DNA of 64,000 nt. Origin: Phoma sp. XZ068 (lineage: Eukaryota; Ascomycota; Dothideomycetes; Pleosporales; Didymellaceae). Every line of letters begins with the position of its first letter. Position 1 is the stretch's first letter. The translations under genes and the position numbers were made by a program. This document shows positions 44,830 through 57,415 of this stretch, piece by piece. Below the pieces are notes generated by a model that did not search any database, was not told where the DNA came from, and was given only the letters and a program-made list of their open reading frames with translations. The stretch is from positions 124,001 through 188,000 of the forward strand of contig RBKR01000017.1 in NCBI GenBank assembly GCA_004835665.1, given 5' to 3'.

Positions 44830-45552
44830 TTAGGCGTGACGCTTATTTAAGTCGTTGGAAAGAACTTGACGTCCCAGAGTATGCCTGCCCGCTTCCTCGA
44901 CGACTTGTCGAACCCCTTGGATAAGAATGAAAGTTGAGCGATCGTCGAAGTCGACTTTGATGATCAGGCGGTCAATGTCGAACTCCAAAGGCGTCGTTTT
45001 GATGAAATCGCCCGGAACAGATAAGGTTTTGAAGTTATTTGTAAGTTTGGTCTGACCGGCGTTGGTGATGAGTCGCAGAACTTGTATTCTGTCGAATCCG
45101 AAGTAGCCATCGGCGAGCTGGTTGGGGAAAGACCAGTCTTTAAGACGAAGCGCAACATGCACGGCTAGTTTGCGGATCATGCTGTTGATCGGTTATAAGG
45201 GGCTGATTTGGTACCTCGAGGGTGGTGGTACGATGTGGAATACGGTTTTGTATTTGGATGTGTCTTGGATGACGAAGGCGTGGTGATCGTGGAACTCATC
45301 CGCGGCAACTGTGGCTACGGAGTAAATAGAAAATAGTGGCGCAAAGTCGTTATGGAACCATCGTCGACTGGTGATGTTGTCAATGCCGTGAAAGTAGAAG
45401 ACATCGCATCCTCACTCCGGCACACTGACGCGGTGAAGTCCAGGTAGGTACTTCATGATGCTGAGTTGAATCTCAGGCGGTAGTATGGTCCAATAGTCCC
45501 TGTTTGAATCTGTGCCATGGCTTCAAGTTGGAGGAGCGTCGGTTGAGGTCAT
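44830..45552 (-). pseudogene. F-box-like gene with three internal stops
   Basis: One reading frame runs from ATG (45,552) to the final stop (44,830) for 240 codons without a frameshift, but it is cut by three stops at codons 10, 47 and 120 (TGA, TGA, TAA; plus-strand 45,523-45,525, 45,412-45,414, 45,193-45,195). Each can come from a Gln or Arg codon by one C-to-T change. Near the start LPPEIQLSIMKYLPGLH fits an F-box, the SKP1-binding part of SCF ubiquitin ligase adaptors. The rest resembles the variable C-terminal part of fungal F-box proteins (RRWFHNDFAPLFSIYSVAT, HAFVIQDTSKYKTVFHIVPP, IRKLAVHVALRLKDW). A TATAAAAAG box lies about 190 bp upstream. Introns removing the stops were tested by eye and do not keep the frame. 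Confidence 0.65.
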
Positions 45553-45741
45553 GTTGTCGTGTATCTATGAAAGTGTGGTTCTTACTTCGCTTGTCGATGG
45601 AAGCTTTTCGGCTGCTAGGATGTGAGGATGGCAGGGGTGTTGCGGAAGGAGGAACTGAGAAGAGATTGAGGAGGAAGCTGAGAAGTTTGATAGAAGGTTG
45701 AGAGGAGGTCGAAGGTTCAGGTGAAGATGGCAATGGACCCA

Positions 45742-45750
45742 CTTTTTATA
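45742..45750 (-). promoter_or_regulatory. TATA box (TATAAAAAG)
   Basis: Good TATA consensus on the minus strand, about 190 bp upstream of the F-box-like pseudogene's ATG, suggesting that this was once an ordinary promoter. Confidence 0.5.
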
Positions 45751-45911
45751 CTAGAGCAATAGTCGACAGTTCATAAGTATGACGGAAAATTGAACTAGAC
45801 TTAGCTTGTTAGCTACCGCCAGCCCCCAAGATCCATTGTAACGTTTTACTCAGGCCTCTTCAGCTCGAACTGTCCCTGACCTACACCAGCACTTCCCGAT
45901 TTCAAGACCAC

Positions 45912-46286
45912 ATGGCACCCTTCGTCAGTTTATGCGGAAAACAGTCCTTTGTATATCCACAACATAAAACTCGCCACCCATTGAGGTGTCATTTTTGGAA
46001 GAGCAACCTCCACAAAAACCACATTGATATGTGCAGCAACGATAGTCCCGACAGCACGAGCACGAACGAGGGAGATACAAACGCTGAAAACACAAGTATC
46101 GAGAATGAAAATGACGAGAACGGAAGCGACGAGAGTGAAAGCGACCTGAATACAAACGGCGAAGGTACAGAGAGAAGGTCGAGCGAAGCCCAACACATTG
46201 TTCAATCCAATTTTCGTAACGTCAAACGTCCACAGGCACGTCCAGCTGCTACCTTGCAGGTTTTGTTCCTTGAAGAAAGGAGTTGA
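45912..46286 (+). CDS. hypothetical frame, 124 residues
   Basis: Open frame with a proper ATG. The middle (about residues 43-90) is a low-complexity Ser/Asn/Glu/Asp-rich stretch, and the C-terminus is basic. No motif, weak context; it may be chance or a piece of a spliced gene. Confidence 0.2.
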   Translation: MAPFVSLCGKQSFVYPQHKTRHPLRCHFWKSNLHKNHIDMCSNDSPDSTSTNEGDTNAENTSIENENDENGSDESESDLNTNGEGTERRSSEAQHIVQSNFRNVKRPQARPAATLQVLFLEERS

Positions 46287-47186
46287 GAGTCTTTCGACTA
46301 CGAAAGCTCAATGCTGGTACGCAACAACCATGTCAGAGGTCGGATTACACTGCTCACAATGCGCAGTGCCCAGTCTCGCACATTAGCCAAGGTATTCCTG
46401 TCGGCTCCGTTGGATTCTCTCAACGTATGTGGGATCGACCAAGCCGCACCGTCCTACAGTGAAATACGGCATTGCTAGTCACTTCACGTTGTGCATCAAG
46501 GAAACATGCAGAAATGGACCTGCAAAATCCCGATGAACTCCAGAAACCAAAGACTAAAACCGGACACTATGTCGAAAACCACAACACCTGGAATCTGAAC
46601 TATCGCAGCATTCAGAACTGCTCTTTCTCGGCCCTTCTTTGGTGGAGACGTATGAATGTGGAGACTATCCCTGCGATCACCCACCTAATCTTAGACAAGG
46701 GTCCATGCTTTCAGACCGCTTCACCCTGCACATTCATACACCACACCCACCATCAGCACATTACAGCCTCAAGCTGGGGACAACAGGAGCAAATCGATTC
46801 CAAATGGAATATCTGAGCCAGAAATAGATTTGCGAGCTTGGAAGCTTGAGATGTAGCACACGCCCCCGAGTAGGGGATGAGCTTGGACACCGCCAGCCAT
46901 CAGTGGAGACAGAACAGCACAGAAGGTAGCTCGTGCTTCTCCAGACGAGATGACGCTCACTCCTTTAAGACCATGTCTCGCCCCAGACCCTGAATCTCTC
47001 GCATTTCTCTCGTCTTGCTTGTCGTCCATATTTCTTTACAATCGTCAAGTCGTTATTTCGTCTCCACGCAACCCCTTGCACTTAAACACCGCCGACAAGT
47101 TGAGAAGGGGCGACAGACTGGTTCTACAAAATACACCTCCCGCCCAATCTCGAGACTCTCACAATAAACACCCACGCCAGCCCACC

Positions 47187-47534
47187 ATGGCGACGTCCCT
47201 GCACCCCCGCGACATCACCCCCTCAACCGGCACAACAACAGTAATCATCTTCGTCTCCGGCGCAATAATCCTCGTCCTCGGCATAATCCTCGCCCTCCTC
47301 TTCTTCCAAAAACGCCGCTCCAACCGCGCAAAACAGCAAAGTTTCATCCCGCGCCTCGAACGCCAGCGCGGCGGCAAGTACGGCAAGCTGGAGGAGGATG
47401 AGGAGCATGCGTGGAGTGCGGATATGGAGAGGGATGATGGGAGGGGTGGGTATGCGCCTGTGCATGATGAGTCGATGGGGTATCAGAGTCAGACGTTGAG
47501 GGGGGCGGGGGAGGGGAGGGAGGCTGTGAGGTGA
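47187..47534 (+). CDS. small single-pass membrane protein
   Basis: 115 residues. I start at the ATG in CACCATGGCG, the best Kozak context of the open frame. A short Thr-rich outer part is followed by one membrane helix (about 18-41, TVIIFVSGAIILVLGIILAL), a KRR stop-transfer cluster, and a charged, probably disordered cytoplasmic tail (about 42-115) rich in Gly/Glu/Asp/Arg. Type I-like orientation is inferred. The function is unknown. Strong G-richness on the top strand at the end creates a long false frame on the other strand. Confidence 0.7.
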   Translation: MATSLHPRDITPSTGTTTVIIFVSGAIILVLGIILALLFFQKRRSNRAKQQSFIPRLERQRGGKYGKLEEDEEHAWSADMERDDGRGGYAPVHDESMGYQSQTLRGAGEGREAVR

Positions 47535-47909
47535 GGTGGTGACGGCGATGTTTGCGGGTGGGATAGGCAGGGCGTCTCGGCGGGATCCGAGAACGGGCGA
47601 GCGTATGGGTGTAGGAATGGAAGGGTGCAGCATCGGCGGAATTCGAGGAATACGTCGACGAGGTTGTACAAAAGTTCAGTTCAGAGAGTGCGGTTTCATC
47701 TCCTTTGTCAAGCATAGCATAGCGTTTGGAGTAATATGAATATCGGTTACGTTCAACTACAGCTACGAACCCTCGCTAGTGAGAAGACGCCAAACTACCT
47801 ACAATGCATGATCCTGTCTTCTGATGTCGTGAGGCCGTTACCATGCACCTGAAATGCCCAAAGAAACATTGCTAAATCTGTACCTATGCACCATCCGTGC
47901 AATAGCTGT
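47535..47909. other. intergenic, 3' sides of two genes
   Basis: 375 bp; 3' flank of the small membrane protein and of the HECT ligase, which are convergent. No other feature seen. Confidence 0.5.
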
Positions 47910-50900
47910 CTATGAAAGATGGAAAGCGCCCTGACCTTCCTTAACCGCAACACTCAGCTTTTCGCGCAGCACGTCCAACGTGCTGTAGTCTGGCATTTTG
48001 AGGTAGTTGACACAAGTCATGACCGAGGGGAGGTAGTCGTCGGACGTGTATGGGGGTTCTGCTGGTTTGCAGACGACGGTGAACATGGGCGTGAGACTCT
48101 TGAAGCCTGTGTTTGTTAGTGCTGTTCTGGATAAGACTTGAGTATGCTTACCGCCGATGGGCAGCTTTGGGCTACCGGTGATGAACTGTAGGAAGTCTCG
48201 ACGCTCTTCCGGGGTGTACTGGCTCATTGTGGTGAGCAGATTGCGAACGCTCTTGCTGTCGAGGTTGTAGCCGTGGTCGGCCTTGATCGAGTCCATGAGA
48301 GCTAGAATTGTTAGCGTAGTTCTTTGTAGATGTGGGGTACCTTACTCTCCAGCGACCAGTCCTCGTCATTCCTGCCGAACAGCATGACAAGCTCATCTGG
48401 TGTGAAGGCTCGCAGTGCCGAGTAGGGAAACACCTCTGAAAAGCCGGCACTGAAAGCATCGATTTGACGCTTCACTCCGGAGCCCAGAGTGAAGTCAAGC
48501 ACCTTCTCGACATACAGGCCGACGTTGTTAATGGTCACTGCAGTCTGTGCACCGTCTTCGATCAGCTCGATGGAAGGGTAGCCGGGTAGGGTGAAGTCAA
48601 GTGCCAGGTCTTCGACAGCGCAGTCTTCAAAGCGGATGCTATGGGCGGCCTCGGATCGCTGTGCATCGGTCTTGTCTTGATCATGGTCAATCTGCTTCTT
48701 GGCCTCTGCGAACTTCTTCAACAATTTCAACGACTTGGCAAGATCCTCGTCGACGGTCTTGATGGTTGCGAGCGAAGGCGTGATGATTGTGCTGCTGCTG
48801 TCGCTGAGACGGAACAACGTCGGGTTGAAGGATACATCAATAATGCGCGAGTCGAGCATTGATCGTGCAACGAACTTTCCAAGGACCTTGAACATCTCAA
48901 GCTTCTTCTCGCCGTCTTCTGAAGTTGCTTGCAGTGCACTCATGGGTGCCGGGAATAGACCTCGCTTGCCAAAGGCGTACTCATCGGCGCCGTTGGAATC
49001 GTTCTCCCTCCAGATCTTGAGCTTCTTCTTGGAAAATTCTCTCGAGACGGTAGAGTAGAATTCCAGGGTTGGGCCAAGTCCAGTACCCACTTCTTCAAAG
49101 TACTCGACCTCCAAGACGCTAGGAGAGTGTCCATAGAGCTGCATGACCTTCATCGCCGATTCGAGGATCCTTGACCGAGAAATTCTAACCTTCTGTCGCT
49201 GGAGTCGGCCGAGGAAGGGTCGCTCATCGCGATGACGATCGTTCCTGGAGTCATTGGCGTTTTGGGTGTTTTGCCAGCGCGTCATGCATCGGGAGTAACC
49301 GAAGGAGGTGGACTGCACGAAGAGATGGCGCGACTCGAAGGGGAAGAGGAAAGGATAGAAACGAGCAAGATCCTCACTCCAGCTCGGTAGGCAATTGCTC
49401 GCTACAATCAACGGCTCCTCAAGTTGACGGTTAAGCTTCGCAGTAAGCTTTGTATTTACAAACTGCGAAAGCGGCTCGGCATTCAACTTGATCTGATCCT
49501 TGTTCTCAGTGAGAACGTCATCGAGATGGGAGTTCAGGCCGTGGAGGAGGTTGAGTAGTCGAAGGATACCCGATGTGATGGGGTGGTTGTCCAATGATGC
49601 TGGCATGGTTTGGCCTCCAGCCTTTGATTCTGGTGGGGGAGATTGCGAGGACGCTTCACCTGGAGGTGGACCGGCAACGCGCTTGAACTTGATGGTGTGG
49701 ACAGCATTCCATACGGTACGCTGCGACACATCCGATGCCTGTGCTTGGTTGAAATGCACGACGCGGTAGATGGTTGTGTCACTCGAGATCGGTTGGTCGT
49801 TCACGCTGAACTCGATGTGCCAGTCTTGCGGGGTGGATTGTACTGCTGCAGCGTATGATGCAGCACCGAGGCTCTGTCGCAGAGCGGAGCTCTGTAGCAG
49901 TGCAGTCAAACGCGACGCAGGTGTACTCAGGCGATCTGAGGGTTTCGCTGATGGTGTACCTGGAATTGGTGTCGCAATCCTGGTACCATCCTCCTTACGC
50001 GCTGTAGCCTTGCCAGTTGATGCAACTTCGACACTGACTGCTGATGGATCAGGCTCATCATTGTCGAGCGCATCTTCCAGATCGTTCTCAAGCTCTTCTT
50101 CAAGCTCATCGACGATGGCGTTCAACGCAGCATTCTCGTCCATCGACTCTTGATCAGATAAGCGTTCCTCATCTGCGCATTCGAGCGGGTCTTGGCTACT
50201 GCTAGAGTGTGCCTTCGGTGCCGGCGGTGGGGGTGGTGGAGGTGGAGCCTGCGTCTGTTGACGACGACTCGAGCGACGTGTCTTCTCACGAGACGCAGAG
50301 CTGGGACCAGCTTCAGAGTCTGCGTTGGACTTCGACTTTGACTTGGGCGACTTTTTCGATGCCCGGGTCTCGCTGGGCGTCTCGGGAGGTGGAGGGGGGC
50401 GTCCTTCTGCGAGGGCCTGGGCGTATGCAGCAAATTGATCCCTTGTCCGGTTTCCTCGCGGCCGCTCAGCAGCAATATGCATACGTGGACGAAGGTAGTC
50501 ATCCAGCGCCTTGAATGTAGCGATGGCATGGATCGAAACCATGATATTGCGATACGACTTGGGGATGCCGGAGTCGTCCTCTGCTACGAGCTTTAACCGG
50601 AGTTGCTTCGCTAGCATGCTTGCTGCGCTGCCACGGCCGTCGTAGGAGTTTTGATGTACGGTGATGACCTCGAAGTGTTCAGAGCGGCTCAAAAGGTCCT
50701 GGAGCTTGTTCACCAGGACGCTGAATGGTGTCGCTGGAGACGCACTGCTGGCGGTCTTGATCTTGTTCTTGTTGCTGGCACCCATGAACGCCTCGAGGAA
50801 CAATGATCGTGGATCTGCGCCACTCGTGTTATCGGTCGAGAAGACCTCTAGCAGTACATCCACGATTTTAGAAGACTTGAGCTCGTAGCTCGTAATGCTC

Positions 50901-53554
50901 TCCAATGCATCGCCCTCAAAGTATCTCGCCAGCCGCGTGAAGAGCTCTGAGCAGTTGCTCGTGTTACCTTGCAGGGTGCACTCCTTGAGGTCTTTGGCAA
51001 GAGACTTCAAGTCATCCAACACCGCAGATGCTTTGTCACGGACTGGCTTGTCGCTGTCCTTCTCGTGGACTTCGATGAATTTTTTCGCGCGCAGGGTGAT
51101 GATGTCGTCGACATTGGGGAGCGGGACAGCGTTTTGATCCGATGAAGATGAAGAGTCAGAGTCGTCGTCGTCCTCATGGTCCTCCCCATTCTCATGGTGG
51201 TCCTCATCGTCATCGTCATCGTCATCATTGTCTTCCGAGTGCGTTTCGACCTCCATAGGATCTGCGAGTTCGCCGTCCAAGTCTGGATCCGCTATTGGTG
51301 CCGTGCCGGCGCTGGACTCTGGAACGACTTCCACGTCAACGGTGGGCTTGGAGTCTTTGGTGCGGACTTCCAACGTCTTGCTGGGGCGGGTGGCCAGAAG
51401 AGAAATTTCCGCAATGACACCCTCACGGTAGAACTGGTACCGATAGATGGATTCCAGACGCTTCAATAGTAGCTCGGCTGCTTGGAGAGCGTATGTAACC
51501 AAGGTGGGATGATCCTGTTGCGAGAAGATCGATGCTAGGAACGAGGCATAGGGCACCGCACGCAGAGCTTCCTCGAGAATGTCTGTGTCAAGATTCGAGA
51601 GCATCTTTAGTTGCGCAGTGAGCACCTTCTGTCGTACGTTCAGATTCACGGTGCTCGAATATGCGTCGGTGAGGGTGGGAAGCAAAATGACTGCAAAGCG
51701 CTTAACTTCCGTCTTACATTCCTCGAAGAGCTCCACGCGCTTCTCGTTGCTGGTCTTCCTAGTTTCAGAAGACAAAGGCGGGTGGTCACGTCCGGGATAA
51801 CCGGCATCGAACAGATCTTCGAGATATGAAAGCCCATCATTCCCAACGTCAGGTAACAGCTCGCAGATGACGTTGAGTGTCTCGAACACTTGGTCCTTTG
51901 GTCGATGAATCAATGCCTGCATGATCACCACAGAGTCAATCTTTGTTGCAACATCTTCTGTCCCGCTAGGTGGTGATACGCCCGTCAGGATTTGGTACAA
52001 AGTATCGACGACGTTCATCTTGAGTAATTCGGCTGACAAGCGCGGGCTCGCTTTCGCAGTGTAGGCGAGGACTTGCAGGAACATGGTGTGAATGTGCGGT
52101 CCGATGAGGTTCGTGGTGCCAGGCAGCAAAAGGGCGAGAATGGCCTTCAATAACCCAGGGCTGACCAACTCTTCGAGTTTGCTTTCTTGATGTCTGAAAC
52201 TCTGCACAATTCGCGATACACAGATGCACCCCTGCTCCACAACCTTCTGGTCGCTGTTGTTCAAGATATTCTCCAAGATTGGCATGACATCGCGTACGGT
52301 GGCGAACGAGTCATCGGGGATGTTGCGGCAGCAGTTCGCAGCTGTGGTAACTGCTGTCCGCTGTGTGCTCGTTGCGAAGAAATCCAGGAACGTCAGGCAA
52401 GCCGTCAGGCCGCCCTCTCGAACGATGTGTGTAGGGAACTCGACCGAGATCTTTTCCAGCGTGCTAAGGCTTTGCTCAGCCAGATCGATGAAGTCAATCT
52501 CGAGCAACTTTGAACACAGCACTGGCACTGCACCTCCATATACGACGTTGGCGGTTGCGGCGGGTAGAGCTTCCATCAAGTTGGCCAGACATCTACAGGC
52601 GATCAGCATGACTTCTGGGTTCTCTTCGCCGGTGAAGTCGTTTGGTTGCATTAGCTTGACCAGCTCCTTCACGTAGGCGTCGGGCGAGAAATGTCCAGCC
52701 AGTGTGTCTTCGGTTGCCATGAGGAGCACCTCGGACAGGTCTTGTAAAGCAATCAGCTGTAGAGAGACGTCCGGTGATTTGAGTTGCTCCAAGATAGCCC
52801 GCAGCCGCTGTGCGTTGCCCGACATGAGCCCTGTGAGTTGTCGCAGCGCCGAGAGGCTGTGGTGTGGATTGCGCCCAAGGAAGCCGCTTGTGAAGGGATC
52901 ATCGTCGTCCTCGTCGTCGTCTTCGTCGTAGCGGGTAGGGTCGCCCCCCTCGTCGCCGTCATCGCTCGTGTATTCGTCGCCAGGTGTCCGTGGCTCGTCC
53001 TCAGACCGGGGTTCGGGTGCATCCTCCATGTTTGTGTCTTCATCGGGTTTGGCAGACTTTCGTGAGCTGCGCCGCGATGCAGAAGGAGTGTCTGTGTCAT
53101 GTTCAGTACGGGGCGGCGATGCTGGCTGCTGCTGCAAGCTATCACCTTGAGCTGAGCTCTTGCGGCCGCCTTTTGCTCGCCGCGAAGACTTGTCCGCTAC
53201 GGGATCTGTTGATGGCCTGCGGTCTGTCAGCACGTGCTCCTGCGGTGAGCGAGGCCTGACCAACCCAGATGAGGACATGGCTGCTTTGCCTTTCGCCTTC
53301 TTGGAGCGAGTCGGCGCTGCAGCAGACGAGCTCCCGGGCTCGACCTTTGTGCGCTTGGCACGACCACTGCGCGTGGGCGGTGTCTCCCCTGCCGCGTTGG
53401 ACTGCTCTGGGCTGGTCTCAACGGCAGGCTTCTTTCGTTTGCGCGAGGTGGCAGGCGGGGGGTGGGGTGGTGGAGCGGCGGGAGGGATCGGTGGGAACTC
53501 GTTGGAGGAGCCTGTCGAGGGCCTCGCAGACGAGCGTGTGACTCTGGACGACAT
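47910..53554 (-). CDS. HECT-type E3 ubiquitin ligase, UFD4/TRIP12-like
   Basis: Three exons on the minus strand, 53554-48346, 48301-48152, 48106-47910, giving 1851 residues. The two short 3' introns (44 and 45 nt) are GT-AG, and the joins restore the HECT C-lobe: EDWSLETLMDSIKADHGYN and LPIGGFKSLTPMFTVV. The active-site Cys is Cys1818 in SVMTCVNYLKMPDYS. The N-terminal 200 residues are Ser/Pro/Lys-rich and probably disordered, followed by armadillo-type helical repeats (TSGFLGRNPHHSLSALRQLT, then many LL-rich helices), acidic low-complexity stretches near 780-830 and 1150-1200, and the HECT domain at the end. UFD4 ubiquitinates ubiquitin-fusion and other degrons for the proteasome; TRIP12 is the animal counterpart. 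Orthology to UFD4 is inferred from the domain order. Confidence 0.95.
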
Positions 53555-55495
53555 GAGATTCTGATTGCACGGCTAACACACGCGATGGCCGGCGCTGGCT
53601 GTGCCGCGCTGAAGGCAGGGCAGCGGCAGCTCTAGCTCTGGCCGGGCAACAGCAAGGGGAGTGCGGGCCGAATGTCGCAGCAAAGAGACGCGTGGGCGCA
53701 GTGTGCAGAGAGCTGCCGTCTACTGCGGGCGTCGAAGAACGAGCGAAATAGAATCGTACCTGCTGTTGCGCTGGTGGTCGGGGCTTTCACGAGGACGTTC
53801 CATGCGAAGTCGCCATGGGCGGGCGTGCTCAAGCGAGTGCGGTGAATCGGCCTGCAAACGCAGTGAAATGCAGCCGGACGGTGGGCGGGATGGCGGTCGT
53901 GCGGGCAAGCAAACGAGTGTGATGCTCGGTACTGTGCTGCAGGAGTGTAGAAATGGCCGGCTTGCTTTGCAGTGATGGAACTAAGTAGTGGTGCCGCCGT
54001 GACATTGAACAACTCGGCCGCTAAGCTTGGGTGCTTATCGATTATGGAAATGACGATCAGTGAACAGCCTGAACAGCCTAGCGCCAACGGCCTCCGCTGG
54101 CACTCTCTTCCGGCTTGTGAGGGCAGCGGTACTGTACTGTACTGGAACAAACAAAGCCTGTAGTTGCTCGATTGACTATCCCTGCCGTTTGCTGTCAGCC
54201 TCAGCAGCCTTGCACTCGCCTGTCATTGTGTGTTCCCAGAAATATGATCATCTCATAGTACCTTTAGGTCATCACAAGTACCTGTTGGCCACAAGTTTGT
54301 CTATTTTCTCTATGAAACTCGCCATTCTCACTTGCCTCGCCATAGCATACACATCACCGTCGACAATCACCTGTCAAAGGGTCGTGTAACACCAAGCACT
54401 GCCATGTATGCAGAAGGTCGAAATACCTGCAGTGACCGCCCAGTAGGAGTGAGACCGCAGACCGGCGACCATTGTTTACATCCACCCACCCTATAGCAGA
54501 ATCACGCGAATTTCTTATAGGTCCATGAAACGTCTTGTGAAAACAATGTACACAAGACACATCTGCGGCTGTTTGACTGTGGCTGAACACCACACTCAAC
54601 ATCCACCGTCGCATTATTGTGGGTTATGCGGCCTCCGCGTGCTCTGCACCTTGTTTGGCCTTATCAAGACTCTTCTCGGCGAAGCACTCATCAATTCTTC
54701 CCTGCACCGGCATGTTCGATTTCTCAGCATCCCACGGGTCTAGCCGCAACGCCGAAGCGCGGACGACAGCGCAGGTGGGGAGTGCCGACAATCGCGCAAT
54801 TCGACGCACGTGAGCCTCCATGTTTGCTGCAAGGAGGCGCCAAGTGCGGAAAATAGAGCCATTCTGGCGAACATTCGGGTGCAGCAGCACAGGTTTCACC
54901 TGCAGACGCACGATTCCGTGCAGCACGCCTTTTAGCGCGGTTCGTCGAGTGGCAGTTGCGGCCGTGGGTCGTCTCGAACTCAAACCGACGCTGGCGGCCT
55001 TTGCTAGTCGGCAGCGGGGATGCCTCACTCGCAGCCTAGAGCTACACCAGGCTACAAAATGGACCGCACCCTCTTCCCTTCGTCCTGCATTCCTCTCTCC
55101 CTCAGCCCGCCCTACCGCCTTCACCTCTGCCCGTGAACCGTGCTGAATCCCGCCGTTGACATTTGCCCCTCTGCAGCCGGAAGCCGCCTAGCTTTCGCGT
55201 CATACCTCATCCACCTACTTGAACCACTACCAACGCCCTGCGGGCTGCATCCGAAAGTCCTCCGCGTACAGTAGGTTTGCGCAAACAAATGTCGCTGCGT
55301 CGCCCTCAATTAACCCTGCCCTCCAGATCCGCGACACGCTGCACCACTGCGACACCCACTCTGCCTCTTGCCCCACTCCGCCGCGCCCGCTGCCTTTCAC
55401 CTTATAGCCGGCGCACCCCCGACCGGAGGCTACCCCTCGCACTTCGACCGACACCCATACCCTTCTCACCCTTCAACACACACCACACCGCAACC
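53555..55495. other. intergenic, promoters of two divergent genes
   Basis: 1.9 kb between the HECT ligase (minus) and NMNAT (plus). Only short frames with no family features. C/T-rich sequence precedes the NMNAT start. Confidence 0.45.
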
Positions 55496-56421
55496 ATGGC
55501 TTCGATACCAAACAGCGAAATCACTCTCGACGCCGGCATCGACAACACCGACACCATGACTCTCGACAACTACACTTTTCCCACCGAGAGGCTGAAGAAG
55601 AAACTATCAAACGACGCCAAGACACCCATAGTCCTGGTTTCCTGCGGGTCTTTCTCTCCTCCCACCAATCTCCACCTGCGCATGTTCGAAGAGGCGACCG
55701 ACTACTGCGAGTTTGAGACTGACTTTGAGGTTGTTGGCGGATTCTTCAGCCCTGTCGGCGATGCGTACAAGAAGGCTGGTCTTGCCTCCGCGCACCACCG
55801 AATTTCCATGACAAGAATCGCCGTACGAGAGAGCTCGACTTGGATTGGCGTCGACCCCTGGGAGCCACTCCACAAGGAATACATGCCAACAGTCAAGGTC
55901 CTGGACCACTTCGACCACGAGCTGAACGAGGTCCTGGGCGGCATCGAGACTTCGACCGGCGAGAAGAAGAAGATTCACGTTGCCTTGCTCGCAGGCGCCG
56001 ATCTTATCCAGACCATGAGCACGCCAGGACTCTGGGCCAAGGAGGATTTGCGCAGGATTTTGGGCGTCTACGGCGCTTTCATCCTCGAGCGCAGCGGTAC
56101 TGATATTGGTATGCACCCATGCAGTTTTATTGATGATCTAAATACTGATATCTTCTAGACGATGCCCTTGTCAGTCTCCAGGAGTGGAAGGACAACATCC
56201 GGGTTATCCCCCAGCTCATCCAGAACGATGTTTCTTCCACCAAGATCCGCCTCTTCCGCAAGCGCGGCAAGAGCATTCGCTACTACATCCCGGACAAGGT
56301 CGTCGACTACATCTACGAGCACGGCTTGTACGCTTCAGATGACGAGAAGTCAAAGGCCGCCGACAAGGGAAAAGACAAGGCTTCCAGTAGTGCGAGCTCG
56401 TCAGCAGTCGCCTCGTCTTGA
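55496..56421 (+). CDS. nicotinamide/nicotinate mononucleotide adenylyltransferase
   Basis: Two exons, 55496-56108 and 56159-56421, giving 291 residues. It transfers AMP from ATP to NMN or NaMN, forming NAD or its deamido form. The nucleotidyltransferase motif GSFSPPTNLHL lies at 51-61 (the His/Leu pair of GxFxPxT-xxHL) and the C-terminal SSTKIR, part of the ISSTxxR ATP-binding motif, is intact. Other family words are GGFFSPVGDAYKK and WEPLHKEYMPTV. The 30-50 residues before the core are poorly conserved. The tail is Lys/Ser-rich. An intron splits a GAC codon at the second join. Nuclear or cytosolic location is expected from the family. Confidence 0.95.
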
Positions 56422-57415
56422 TCACCGTCAGAAACGTGACTGCGATCATCTTAGAAACATCCTGCTCGTCACATGACAGCTTCAGCGTCATGAACCTCTT
56501 CCAACCAGGACTGCCGCGCCGATTATAGCCACTCTCGTTAGTCAAACGGCGAATGATCTCATTACGGGCGGCAGATGGGGCGAGCTACACATAATAGGCG
56601 TTTTTACAGCGAGCGCCTCCGCCCAATCTACCAGGGATTAGAGGCGCATGGGTACGCCATCGCAGGCTTTGTATAGGCTCTTTCAGGAGCACTACCTGCG
56701 CATCGGCTTTATTTTGTTTTTACTTTATGATACCATACAGATGCAAGTGCATCACCAAACATAACGATTACGATTACTACCGCTTATCTTGGATGTTGAA
56801 ATGGCACGTGATGTGATGTCATATATTCACGATTGACGGGGGTGCGAAGCAGGTCTTCAAATGCACATCAGTTCCTCGATTCGATAAGTCCTATTATGGA
56901 AGATCAGCGTGTGTTTTGTGCTATTGTCAAATATGCACATGAAATCCCCATAAGCAATCAATCCAAATATTGGACAAGTAATCGACAAGTGCTCGACAAG
57001 CTCCACAACCCGAATCCCGTCTTGACTCAAGCTACCAAGCCCAAAGCGACTCGCCCTGCCTTGCTCGTCTGCAACCCGGACCCTTGAAGCCTCGCACTTG
57101 GTCACCGTTCCAAGCCAGCCGCCGCGCCCGGCCACGTCAGGCAATCCATCAACACGCATCACCATAGCAACGGCGCCTCAGCCGCCCCAACCCAGCGCCT
57201 TGGAACCCTGCCAACGCAATTGTACATATTCAAGAGATCGTCATTCTGCACCACTTTTTCCAGCGTTCGCGTTCTCGTCTTGTCTAATTATTCTTACCGC
57301 TTGTGTTACCGAATCGCATGCAGCACACGTGCACGCTCATTCCAACCCCGCAGCACCCTGCATTCCGCGCATAGCAAACCAGATAGATAGTAGATAGATA
57401 GATAGATACACCGCC
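56422..57415. other. intergenic, no gene recognised
   Basis: About 1 kb; 3' side of NMNAT and promoter of the glucanase. A short (GATA)n run (AGATAGATAG...) at 57,380-57,406 just before the start codon is the only repeat. Confidence 0.45.

Larger units (their letters stand above)
45553..47186. other. intergenic with a weak coding candidate
   Basis: Includes the promoter of the F-box-like pseudogene (left) and a plus-strand open frame at 45,912-46,286 (listed separately). The rest shows only short frames. Confidence 0.4.

Noticed and set aside
46472..46816. 114-residue plus-strand frame
   Set aside because: Starts without ATG; no motif; no consistent splice partner.
47223..47633. 136-residue minus-strand frame
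   Set aside because: Pro/His/Thr-rich shadow of the small membrane protein and its G-rich 3' end.
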